Of a stretch of DNA of 64,000 bases, positions 37,311 through 44,999 are shown in pieces. The number at the start of each line of letters is the position of its first letter. Positions within the stretch are counted from its first letter, which is position 1. The notes below the pieces were generated by a model that ran no database searches, had not been told where the DNA came from, and was given only the letters and a program-made list of their open reading frames with translations. The DNA is from Ardenticatenaceae bacterium (GTDB taxonomy: Bacteria > Chloroflexota > Anaerolineae > Promineifilales > Promineifilaceae): NCBI GenBank assembly GCA_020634235.1, contig JACKCB010000001.1, positions 1,116,001 through 1,180,000 of the forward strand. The letters run 5' to 3'. Both the position numbers and the translations under genes were made by a program.

Positions 37311-37988
37311 TCGTTCCGGGTAGGGGCGGGACGGTGCGGATAGGATTGGGGCCAGACAGACGGCCCTGTCTCCGCACCGTCTCGCCCGGTGCCGGCCCTG
37401 GCGGGCCATAAAATCCTCCAAAGTCGTTCCGGGTAGGGGCGGGACGGTGCGGATAGGATTGAGGCCAGACAGACGGCCCTGTCTCCGCACCGTCTCGCCC
37501 GGTGCCGGCCCTGGCGGGCCATAAAATCCTCCAAAGTCGTTCCGGGTAGGGGCGGGACGGTGCGGATAGGATTGAGGCCAGACAGACGGCCCTGTCTCCG
37601 CACCGTCTCGCCCGGTGCCGGCCCTGGCGGGCCATAAAATCGTCCAAAGTCGTTCCGGGTAGGGGCGGGACGGTGCGGATAGGATTGAGGCCAGACAGAC
37701 GGCCCTGTCTCCGCACCGTCTCGCCCGGTGCCGGCCCTGGCGGGCCATAAAATCGTCCAAAGTCGTTCCGGGTAGGGGCGGGACGGTGCGGATAGGATTG
37801 GGGCCAGACAGACGGCCCTGTCTCCGCACCGTCTCGCCCGGTGCCGGCCCTGGCGGGCCATAAAATCCTCCAAAGTCGTTCCGGGTAGGGGCGGGACGGT
37901 GCGGATAGGATTGGGGCCAGACAGACGGCCCTGTCTCCGCACCGTCTCGCCCGGTGCCGGCCCTGGCGGGCCATAAAATCGTCCAGAG
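37311..37988. repeat. Six tandem copies of a 113-bp GC-rich repeat
   Basis: Units begin TCGTTCCGGG at 37311, 37424, 37537, 37650, 37763 and 37876, exactly 113 bases apart, nearly identical; the variable points are ATTGGGG/ATTGAGG and AATCCTCC/AATCGTCC. Each unit can fold: a 17-bp arm GGGCGGGACGGTGCGGA pairs with its partner near TCCGCACCGTCTCGCCC with one wobble, enclosing a GACAG/CTGTC stem. Because 113 is not a multiple of 3, long ORFs appear in all minus frames; they are by-products. The unit's end (GGCGGGCCATAAAATC) resembles the 3' flank of the KAP-FGE gene near 41097. Confidence 0.9.
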
Positions 37989-37995
37989 GGCAGAG

Positions 37996-38050
37996 CGGCA
38001 GCGTTAGCTGCCGCGGCGGCCATGCCGCCGGGGGGCGCTGACGCGCCCCC
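37996..38050. other. Three back-to-back GC-rich hairpins downstream of the NACHT-FGE gene
   Basis: Hairpin A: CGGCAGC-GTTA-GCTGCCG (37996-38013). Hairpin B: CGGCGGC-CAT-GCCGCCG (38014-38030). Hairpin C: GGGGGCGC-TGAC-GCGCCCCC (38031-38050). C is closest to the gene's 3' end and has the same TGAC tetraloop as the hairpin after the KAP-FGE gene, with a different stem. In known DGRs such hairpins just after the variable region promote mutagenic homing; here they could also terminate transcription. Confidence 0.7.
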
Positions 38051-38053
38051 AGA

Positions 38054-38182
38054 GGATCAGAGTTACAGAGGCCAGAGCTTCAGCGGCCAGAGGTGGCAGG
38101 AAATGGGGACACGCACACCCGAAAACCAGCCGACATCCCCGTAGAGCGGGGAGTTCCAGCGGCGGTAGGCGCAACGCAGCGC
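38054..38182 (-). other. Candidate DGR variable region and homing flank, NACHT-FGE gene
   Basis: 38054-38127 (74 bases) matches 41158-41231 with one difference; 38168-38182 matches 41274-41288 exactly. Between them, 38128-38167 (40 bases) differs from the 42-base equivalent in the KAP gene at first and second codon positions only (for example TAC versus GCC, AAC versus CTC, TCC versus GGC); all 13 comparable third bases agree. Such differences fit adenine-directed mutagenesis of AAC-type template codons. Two bases are missing at the 3' edge of the variable block. Confidence 0.75.
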
Positions 38183-41044
38183 GTCATGACTATTGTACCA
38201 GGAACCACCCCGCAGCACGCGAATATCATCCGAGGCGTCTAGCTGCTCCCGGCCGTCGCCAGCCTGGTATTCATAACCGGCGTATTTGCTGCGCGTCCAC
38301 TCCCACACGTTGCCCAACATCTCGGCCGCGCCATATTGGCTAACGCCACCGGGGAAGCAGCCCACGGCGCTGGTCGTTCCGATTCCTGTTTCTTTGCTGT
38401 TGGCCCGGTTGGGGTCCGGCCGGTCCCCCCAGGTAAAAACCGCCTGTGCGCCGGGGTTTGCCCGCTGCGCCACCTGTGGCGGCCGGGCCAGCAGGGGGGC
38501 CAGGGCCGTCACCGGCCGGACCAGGGGTTCAACCGGCACTTCCGCCCCACCGCGCGCCCCCTTCTCCCACTCCGCCTCCGACGGCAGCGTCACCTGCCAG
38601 CCCTGCGGCAGCCAGCCCTGCGCCTGCCAGCGCGCCGTCAGCCAGCGGCAAAAGGCCAGCGCCTCATACCAGGAAACACCCACCACCGGGTGGTTGGCCA
38701 GCGTGTATGGCTCATTCGTCACGGCCGCTCCCTGGCGATATTCCCTATCCCAACGTCCTTTGAACCCCCGCCCCTTGCGCCAGTAATCCCGTTCCCGCGC
38801 TTCGCGCCACCAGCTTTCTTCCCCTGCTGCGTACCCCCCGGCGGCCACAAACAGGCCATACTGCGCCTGCGTCACCGGCCACTGCCCCAACCAATTGCCG
38901 GCCGGCAGCGCCAGCCAATGCTGCGGCTTCTCGTTGTCGTCCCCCGTGTCGCTGCCCAGCCAAAAGGGGCCGGGCGGCACGTAGCAAAAGGTCATGGCGT
39001 CCAGGTCTACCACCTCCGGCCGGGGGTCCCCCAGCCGGGCCAGCGTCTGCCCGGCCAGCGCCCGCTGCCGCGGCGCAACCCGGCCGTCATCCCTCAGCGC
39101 GGTCAGCACTGCCTGCGTAATCGCCTCGCGGCAGGCATGGGTCAGGCCATGCTCCCCCACATCATTGGCGCTCATCCCCATCAGGATTTCCACCTGCCCG
39201 GCGGTTCCCGGTTTCTGCTTCAGCAACTGCTGTACCACCTGGCTGGCGGCGTCTTCATACCCCTGCACAATCCCCAGGTAGCCAATCGCCAGTTGAATCA
39301 CCTCGTGCCAGTCCGGGTCATCTATTCGCGCCGCCAGGGCAGTTACCACCGGCCCAATGCCCAACTGCCCTTTCTGGACAATGCCAATCGCCGCCAGGTA
39401 CTCCTGAAAGGTCAGATGAATGAAACCATACTGCCCCGATCCCCGTTCCACCAACATCGCCGTCTCCCGGCGCGTATCCGTCAGCAAGCGTCTGGCCGCC
39501 TGATCCGGTTCGGCTGCTCCGCGTGCCCGGTAAATCGCGGTTAGTTGGCGCAGCATCGCTCCCTCTTTCACCAACCCTTTCCCCGGGCTTGTCTCGTGCA
39601 TCCACAAGGCCAGTGGCGCCAGCACCCGCACCGTTTCCACCACGTCCAGGTCACGCGCCGGCCGCTGGCCCAGCCCCCGGGCCAGGTTCCAATGCTTCAG
39701 CATCGTCTTCACATACTGCTCGTATAATTCCACCCGCCGCTCCGGCAGCACCACATCCTGCCGCTTCATCACCGCCAAAATGGTCAGCATCAGGGGATTG
39801 GTTGCCAGCCGGTACACGCCAGGATTCTTGTGAATTGCCGCCAGCAGGTCGGTCTCTTCCTGCGCCGCATCAAAAACAGCCCGTTCCGTCCGCCCATGGG
39901 CGGCCCTGGCCACCGCTCCCGTCCATTGGTAGGCAAACTGCGCGATTTCCTCATCGCCGAAATCCATCAAAGTACATTCCTGCAAACCATCTACCGCTGG
40001 CCGCATCTCCTTGTACCCTACCAGCCGGCTGGTAAGCACAACCTTGTTTCCACGCCGTTTTTGCAGGGCAAAAAAATCTTCCACCCGGTCAACGACCGTT
40101 CGCCGCAGATGTTCTTGCCGCACCTCGTCCAGCCCATCCAGCAGAATTAGTGCCCGCCCTTCGGTCAGCGCCGCGGCCAGCAGGCGCTCAACCGGAAACT
40201 CGTCACCGACTGCCTGCCGATAATACGTCACCACATACTCGTCCAGCGGAATATTGCCCCCGCTCAGGGCATTGGCGTAATCAGACAGCGGCAGCAGCAC
40301 CGGCAAGCGCGGTCCCAATCCCAACGCCGCGCCCTGCCCCAGGGCCAGTTGCAAGGTCAGGTACTTCATGAAGGTTGTCTTGCCCGCACCAGGATCGCCC
40401 AGGATGATCAGGCCGGGGTGAGCCTGCAAAAGTTCTAACACTGGCTTCTCACTGACCCGCTCGCCCACGGCCGCCGTCTCTTCTTCACTGAGCGGTCTGC
40501 CGGCCAGCCGCAGTTCCCGCGCCCATGTCTCGCCTTCCGGCAGTTGGATGAGCGCCTTGAGCGGCACATACATCTCCAGCAGTTCCAGCCGGAGAGGGAG
40601 CCGATCCGATACCCCCATGCCGCGGAAATCCAGGTTGCGATACCGGTCCAGCAAGAATTCAAGATAGCGCCGGCTGGCTTCCGGCAGCTCTGGCCCCGGC
40701 CGGGAGAGGGTGGCCAGAAACGCCTGGCTGGCCTGCTGCAGAATGAGCACCACGTTCTCATCCCCGGCAATAACCAGATCCGCCTGGCCTGTCACCTGAA
40801 CGGTGCGCCCCCTGTCTGCTTCTTCTGGCGGCTTTTTCCGGCTCAACAATCGTTCAGCCAGGTGCAGCGTATCGGTGATACCCGATAACCCGGCCAGTAC
40901 AGCCGCGATCACCACCCCAAGAATGATCAGCGCGTTATTCCAGGGTGATGGCAGCAGTGGCTGCACCCACCAACTCAACAAAAACAAGACCGCTGTTGGG
41001 ATAAGAATCAAAATGGCGACAATCAACCAGATCCGTTTGTTCAT
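38063..41044 (-). CDS. Membrane-anchored NACHT NTPase with C-terminal FGE-sulfatase (C-type-lectin-like) domain
   Basis: 993 residues. Two N-terminal TM helices (~5-27 and ~37-55), then a linker (YLEFLLDRYRNLDFRGMGVSDRLPLRL) seen ahead of NACHT domains, Walker A GDPGAGKT (216-223), Walker B ALILLDGLDEV (~298-308), a NACHT-associated helical region, and from ~683 an FGE-sulfatase domain (MTFCYVPPGPFWLGSD, HPVVGVSWYEALAFCRWL, TLPSEAEWEKGARG, EMLGNVWEWT, LRGGSWYN). STAND/NACHT ATPases are switch-like immune or signalling receptors; the FGE fold here is probably a binding head. Residues 960-972 are the candidate variable stretch. The expected GFRV ending is lost: a 2-base deletion shifts the last ~20 codons (GWFSGVRVP). 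It lies 140 bases after the KAP-FGE gene. Confidence 0.85.
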   Translation of the reverse strand: MNKRIWLIVAILILIPTAVLFLLSWWVQPLLPSPWNNALIILGVVIAAVLAGLSGITDTLHLAERLLSRKKPPEEADRGRTVQVTGQADLVIAGDENVVLILQQASQAFLATLSRPGPELPEASRRYLEFLLDRYRNLDFRGMGVSDRLPLRLELLEMYVPLKALIQLPEGETWARELRLAGRPLSEEETAAVGERVSEKPVLELLQAHPGLIILGDPGAGKTTFMKYLTLQLALGQGAALGLGPRLPVLLPLSDYANALSGGNIPLDEYVVTYYRQAVGDEFPVERLLAAALTEGRALILLDGLDEVRQEHLRRTVVDRVEDFFALQKRRGNKVVLTSRLVGYKEMRPAVDGLQECTLMDFGDEEIAQFAYQWTGAVARAAHGRTERAVFDAAQEETDLLAAIHKNPGVYRLATNPLMLTILAVMKRQDVVLPERRVELYEQYVKTMLKHWNLARGLGQRPARDLDVVETVRVLAPLALWMHETSPGKGLVKEGAMLRQLTAIYRARGAAEPDQAARRLLTDTRRETAMLVERGSGQYGFIHLTFQEYLAAIGIVQKGQLGIGPVVTALAARIDDPDWHEVIQLAIGYLGIVQGYEDAASQVVQQLLKQKPGTAGQVEILMGMSANDVGEHGLTHACREAITQAVLTALRDDGRVAPRQRALAGQTLARLGDPRPEVVDLDAMTFCYVPPGPFWLGSDTGDDNEKPQHWLALPAGNWLGQWPVTQAQYGLFVAAGGYAAGEESWWREARERDYWRKGRGFKGRWDREYRQGAAVTNEPYTLANHPVVGVSWYEALAFCRWLTARWQAQGWLPQGWQVTLPSEAEWEKGARGGAEVPVEPLVRPVTALAPLLARPPQVAQRANPGAQAVFTWGDRPDPNRANSKETGIGTTSAVGCFPGGVSQYGAAEMLGNVWEWTRSKYAGYEYQAGDGREQLDASDDIRVLRGGSWYNSHDALRCAYRRWNSPLYGDVGWFSGVRVPISCHLWPLKLWPL

Positions 41045-41140
41045 CGGGCACGCTCATGCTTTCGCTGCTTTGGACGGGTGAAGATGGGCATTTCCTGGCG
41101 AGCCATAAAATCCTCCATAGTAAGCGTCCAGAGGGCAGAG

Positions 41141-41158
41141 CGGCGGCTGACGCCGCCG
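41141..41158. other. GC-rich hairpin with TGAC tetraloop downstream of the KAP-FGE gene
   Basis: CGGCGGC (41141-41147), loop TGAC, GCCGCCG (41152-41158). It begins where the 74-base block shared with the other gene ends. The loop is identical to that of hairpin C at 38031-38050 while the stems differ, which points to selection for structure and loop rather than sequence. Confidence 0.7.
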
Positions 41159-41288
41159 GATCAGAGTTGCAGAGGCCAGAGCTTCAGCGGCCAGAGGTGG
41201 CAGGAAATGGGGACACGCACACCCGAAAACCGAGGCCGTCATTCCCGAAGCCCGGGCCGAGCCCGGCGCGGGCGGCGCAACGCAGCGC
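41158..41288 (-). other. Candidate DGR variable region and homing flank, KAP-FGE gene
   Basis: Shares 41158-41231 and 41274-41288 with the NACHT-FGE gene; the 42 bases between (41232-41273, residues 823-836) are the variable block. Upstream of 41288 the two genes diverge normally, including at synonymous sites (GGT/GGC, TCC/AGT), so the identity is confined to the 3' end. The reading frame here is intact and ends GFRVCVS, the usual FGE ending. Confidence 0.75.
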
Positions 41289-43739
41289 GGCCGGTTCACT
41301 GTACCAACTGCCACCCCGCAAGATTCTAGCCCAGTTATCGCCCCTTGTCAGCTCTTCCCGCCCATCCTGCGGGTCGTATTTGTAGCCGAAGGTTTTTTTC
41401 CCGTCCCCCCACAGGCTGCGCGTCCATTCCCAGACGTTGCCGCTCATATCCAGCAGGCCATCGGGGCTGGCCCCGGCCGGGTAACCACCCACAGGAGAGG
41501 GACCGCCGCGACCGCTGCCCTGGTGGTTGGCCCGGTCCGGGTCAAACGCATCCCCCCAGGGGTAAAGGTTGCGGCCAGTGCCCCGCGCCCCCTTCTCCCA
41601 CTCCGCCTCGCTGGGCAGGGTGACCTGGTGGCCATTGTGCAGCAGCGCCCGCAGCGCCGCCGGCGTCTGCGCCCAGCCGCGCAGCAGGCCATCCAGCCAG
41701 CGGCAGTAGGCCAGGGCGTCGTGCCAGGTCACCCTGGTCACCGGGTGGTTGGCCGCCCCTTGCAGGCTGTCTTTATCCGCCGGTTGGTGGCCGCTGGCCT
41801 GGGCAAAGGCGCGGAACTGGGCCACCGTCACCGGGTATTTGGCCAGGTAATAGGCCGGCAGGGGCAGGGTGTGCTGTGGCTGCTCGGCAGCATCCGCCTG
41901 CGGGTCTTGCTGCGGGTCGCTGCCCATACGGAAGTTCCCGGCCGGGATCGCCACAAAGCCCAGCAGCGCCTCACGGGGCAAGTAATAGCCCGCTTCCCCA
42001 TAGAAACGGGGGTCGCCCAACCCGGCCAGGGCATCCCCGGCGCTGAGGCGGGCCACAGTGGGCTGGTCTGGGGTTTGCAGCACCTGCACCAACCGCTGGC
42101 GCACCGCCTCTGTTTTCGCCTCATCCCCTTCCCCTTGCAAGCGCCCCACGGCATCCTGCCGGCGCACCGGCTCGCCGCTGAGCAGCTCTGTCAGCAGGTC
42201 GGCGGGCACATCCACCGGCAGCGGCGTGTCGCTTTCCACCGCCCCGGCCAGGCGCACGTAGGCATGCAGTTGGGCACGGCTCAGCCCGGCAAAACGGGCA
42301 CGCTCACGACCCTGGCCGGCCTCCCCGGCCGGGGGGTAGGTTAGCAGGCGGGCCAGCAGGACGTAGCGGGTGCGGTTGTCCAGGTAATCGGCCAGCAGCC
42401 CCTGGCTCCGGCCGGGGGCATCTTCCGCTTTCCGCACCGCCGCCGGCCCTTCCTCCTGGGGCAAATCCACCGTGGCGGCCGGGCGACCCCGGCCGGTGAG
42501 GATCTCCTCCTCACTCACCACCCGCCGCTCATACGCCGCCTCCAGCATCTGCACCACCAGCGGGTACTGCCGCCACAACTGGTACAGGTCCGGGAACTGG
42601 GTCTGGATGAGCACCGTTTTGGCCAGCAGCGGGTCGGCAATCTCATCTCCCTGCGCCCCAAAGCGGTTGTCGGCAATGGTGCGCAGCAGTTGGAAAATAT
42701 TCAACGCCCGCTTCACCTGGCGCGGGTTGGGGTAGACACCGCGGGCCAGCACCTGGCGGGTCATGGCCGACACATTCCTGGCCAGCCCCTCAATGAATGG
42801 GTCCAGGTCATCCACCGCCAGGGCGGGCAGATGGAACGGGATCTGCACAATCTTCTGCAAGTAGCTGTCGCCGCTGATGGGCAAATCCCCGTCCCGGCCG
42901 GGGAGCTGGCGGAAAAACGTGCCATAGCGCGCCTCAACGCCGCGCTGCACCACCTCTTTGTCCATACCCAGCACAAAAACCACGCCGGGCACTTCCATAA
43001 ACAGCTTAATCGCCTCCAGCACCTCGATCGCCTTCTCCGGCAGGCAGCGATCCAGGTCATCCACAAAAACAATCAGGCGACCTTCCTGGCCCAATACCGC
43101 CCGGATCGCCTGGCTAAAAGCCTTTTCAAACTGCTCCATGGACGCCAACTGGTTCATATACCCGGTCTGGATGTCCCGGTGAATCGCCTCGGCCAGCTTG
43201 GGGTCCAGGCCAATCGCCTCGGCCAGGCTGCTCATGCCGGTCAGGTTGGCCAGGACAAAGGCCGGCAGCTTGGCAAACTCCTTGCCGGCCACCGACCACT
43301 CCACCGCCCATTTCCCCCCTTCCTCCCAGGAGACCGTCCCATACAGGGCGCTGGCCAGGCGGTCAAGCTGCTGCACCTGCTCCTTCTGCCCGGCGCTCAA
43401 CTGCGCCAGGGGCAGGCGAGGCCGTTCGGCCCAGGGCACATCCTTCACCTCCTGGCGCGGATACAGCGCCTCCAGGACGCGCAAGATAAAAGCGCGCCAG
43501 AGCGCTTCGTGCCGGTCATACTTCCAGGCCGTGAACCAGACCGCGCGCACAGAATGGGTCTTGCCGGCCAGGTCATCCATGACCATTTGCATCAGGCTGG
43601 TCTTGCCGCTGCCCCAGGTGCCAAAGACGCCAATGGTCAATGGGGTTTGGGCCGTGGCGGCAATGTCGCGCAGCGCAGCACGGAAGTGCTCAAAATTCAG
43701 GCTATCTTTTGTGGTGGCATTATCAGTGAGGTACGGCAT
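41184..43739 (-). CDS. KAP-family P-loop NTPase with C-terminal FGE-sulfatase domain
   Basis: 851 residues. The N-terminal ~420 residues are a KAP ATPase: Walker A GTWGSGKT (40-47), VWFTAWKYDRHEALWRAF, Walker B LIVFVDDLDRCLPEKAIEVLEAIKLF, VLGMDKEVV and the NPRQVKRALNIF helix. A variable middle (~420-600) with HEAT-like or linker composition follows. From ~600 there is an FGE-sulfatase domain (FVAIPAGNFRMGSDPQ, YPVTVAQFRAFAQ, HPVTRVTWHDALAYCRWL, TLPSEAEWEKGARG, LLDMSGNVWEWTRS, LRGGSWY, GFRV). No TM helix is evident, although KAP proteins are often membrane-associated. The C-terminal residues 823-836 are the candidate hypervariable site. It lies upstream of the NACHT-FGE gene and probably shares regulation. 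Confidence 0.87.
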   Translation of the reverse strand: MPYLTDNATTKDSLNFEHFRAALRDIAATAQTPLTIGVFGTWGSGKTSLMQMVMDDLAGKTHSVRAVWFTAWKYDRHEALWRAFILRVLEALYPRQEVKDVPWAERPRLPLAQLSAGQKEQVQQLDRLASALYGTVSWEEGGKWAVEWSVAGKEFAKLPAFVLANLTGMSSLAEAIGLDPKLAEAIHRDIQTGYMNQLASMEQFEKAFSQAIRAVLGQEGRLIVFVDDLDRCLPEKAIEVLEAIKLFMEVPGVVFVLGMDKEVVQRGVEARYGTFFRQLPGRDGDLPISGDSYLQKIVQIPFHLPALAVDDLDPFIEGLARNVSAMTRQVLARGVYPNPRQVKRALNIFQLLRTIADNRFGAQGDEIADPLLAKTVLIQTQFPDLYQLWRQYPLVVQMLEAAYERRVVSEEEILTGRGRPAATVDLPQEEGPAAVRKAEDAPGRSQGLLADYLDNRTRYVLLARLLTYPPAGEAGQGRERARFAGLSRAQLHAYVRLAGAVESDTPLPVDVPADLLTELLSGEPVRRQDAVGRLQGEGDEAKTEAVRQRLVQVLQTPDQPTVARLSAGDALAGLGDPRFYGEAGYYLPREALLGFVAIPAGNFRMGSDPQQDPQADAAEQPQHTLPLPAYYLAKYPVTVAQFRAFAQASGHQPADKDSLQGAANHPVTRVTWHDALAYCRWLDGLLRGWAQTPAALRALLHNGHQVTLPSEAEWEKGARGTGRNLYPWGDAFDPDRANHQGSGRGGPSPVGGYPAGASPDGLLDMSGNVWEWTRSLWGDGKKTFGYKYDPQDGREELTRGDNWARILRGGSWYSEPAALRCAARAGLGPGFGNDGLGFRVCVSPFPATSGR

Positions 43740-43780
43740 GGCAGCTTCCCTTTTTGGCTATCTGGCCGGTAGATGCCGCC

Positions 43781-43786
43781 AGTATA
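43781..43786 (-). promoter_or_regulatory. Probable extended -10 box for the KAP-FGE gene
   Basis: Minus strand reads TGC-TATACT, an extended -10 element, about 42 bases upstream of the ATG. No convincing -35 hexamer. Confidence 0.45.
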
Positions 43787-43867
43787 GCAGGGAATTGCCA
43801 GAGGGGAAGATGGCCGGCCAAAGTCATACACGCCAGGCGGCTCCCCTACCCACCGCCGGTCACGCCC

Positions 43868-44827
43868 TCAGGCTGGCCCCTCCGCCGCCGGCGGCGTCTT
43901 CAGCTCCGGCAGCGCCTCCTGCCCCAAAAGGCGGCGCACCCGCCGCACCTGCCGCGCCAGCACATCCTCCTTAAAATCGGCCGCCAGCGCCCGCGCCAGG
44001 TCGGCCAGGCTGGCATCGTCCCCATACACCTCACCCAACTGCTTGCGCATGATCGACAGCCAGACATACAGGTCCGCCTCCGTCCGGCCGGGGAACTCCG
44101 CCATCAGCGGCGATTCATGGATGATCTGGATGACCGGCAGGTAGATCAGCTCATACCAGGCCTGCACCGCCTCCGCATAACTGGCGTCGTGGCCGTCGAT
44201 AATCTTGAGCGTCCCCTGCATCTCCGCAATCTGGGCCAGCAGCTCTGTGTACCGGCCGGGGGTCGTAAAGCGAATCCCATGCTCCGGGTACAACTCCGCC
44301 AGCCGGGTCAACGCCAGGAAATTCTGCTCGCCAAAGCGGATCAGCACCTCATCCAGTCCATCCTCCGGCCCCACCGGCACCTCTACCGGGAACTCCCACA
44401 CATGCGCCTCAATCGTCGCCAAATCCATCTGCCGGGCCACAGCCACCCGGTGGTTGCCATCCTTCACAAAGAAGACGTCGCCCACCTGGTACACCTCAAT
44501 GGGCGGCCAGCCACCAGCGCTGGCCAGCACCTCCACCCGCATCCAGCGCTCAAACAGATTGTCCTTCAGCGGCAAGAAGCGGCGCGTAAAATCCTTATAC
44601 CGCCCCACGCTGCCGGCAATCTGGTCCAGGCGGATCTGCTGCACGCCGCGATAAAACGGGTTTTGCAGCTTCAACTGCGCCCGCACTTCGTCAAAAGGGA
44701 GCAGCCGCTCATCCCGGCCGGTAAACCGGGCCAGCCATTGGGCAATCTGGGCCCGCCGCCGGGCCTGGGCAAAACTGTCTACTGCCTGATGTCGTAACAA
44801 TGTATTGTCTTGTTGAGTCATATTCAT
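43868..44827 (-). CDS. ParB/sulfiredoxin-fold protein of unknown function
   Basis: 319 residues from the ATG at 44827. The open frame extends to 45001, but the extra 58 residues overlap the divergent psuG promoter and are low-complexity, so they are left out; a second ATG at 44821 is possible. The signature VGDVFFVKDGNHRVAVARQM is the ParB/Srx-type phosphate-binding motif also found in a Chloroflexota/Actinobacteria family of uncharacterised ParB-like proteins. The C-terminal half is helical, acidic and without motifs I recognise (LYVWLSIMRKQLGEVYGD). No parA partner is nearby, so chromosome partitioning is unlikely; CTP binding is conceivable by analogy with ParB. It has no clear ribosome site and may be leaderless. 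Confidence 0.65.
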   Translation of the reverse strand: MNMTQQDNTLLRHQAVDSFAQARRRAQIAQWLARFTGRDERLLPFDEVRAQLKLQNPFYRGVQQIRLDQIAGSVGRYKDFTRRFLPLKDNLFERWMRVEVLASAGGWPPIEVYQVGDVFFVKDGNHRVAVARQMDLATIEAHVWEFPVEVPVGPEDGLDEVLIRFGEQNFLALTRLAELYPEHGIRFTTPGRYTELLAQIAEMQGTLKIIDGHDASYAEAVQAWYELIYLPVIQIIHESPLMAEFPGRTEADLYVWLSIMRKQLGEVYGDDASLADLARALAADFKEDVLARQVRRVRRLLGQEALPELKTPPAAEGPA

Positions 44828-44985
44828 GCGCTGAGCATAACAGGAAAGCCGAAGCGCGCTCAATAGGCAATTTGCCTGAAAACTGCCCGGCCGGGATTGT
44901 GCACCCCCCGGAAGCGCGCCGCCCGATTGTGAGCGGCCGGTTAACAGCCCGGCCGGGACAATTTCGCCCCCAGCCCGCCTTCGGG

Positions 44986-44991
44986 CATAAT
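44986..44991 (+). promoter_or_regulatory. Possible -10 box giving a leaderless psuG mRNA
   Basis: CATAAT ends 8 bases before the psuG ATG (45000), and there is no ribosome site between. If used, transcription would begin at or next to the start codon. Confidence 0.35.
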
Positions 44992-44999
44992 TACGACCC

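Noticed and set aside
37311..37988. CRISPR array
   Set aside because: Units are contiguous 113-base copies with no unique spacers and no cas genes nearby.
37148..38023. Long minus-strand ORFs (up to 291 codons) through the 113-bp array
   Set aside because: All three frames stay open simply because the GC-rich unit lacks stops and 113 is not a multiple of 3; the translations are the same peptides in rotated frames, with no ribosome site.
37996..43739. DGR reverse transcriptase, Avd or template repeat inside the window
   Set aside because: No reverse-transcriptase motif and no third copy of the variable-region flanks seen on either strand, so only the target half of a DGR is claimed.
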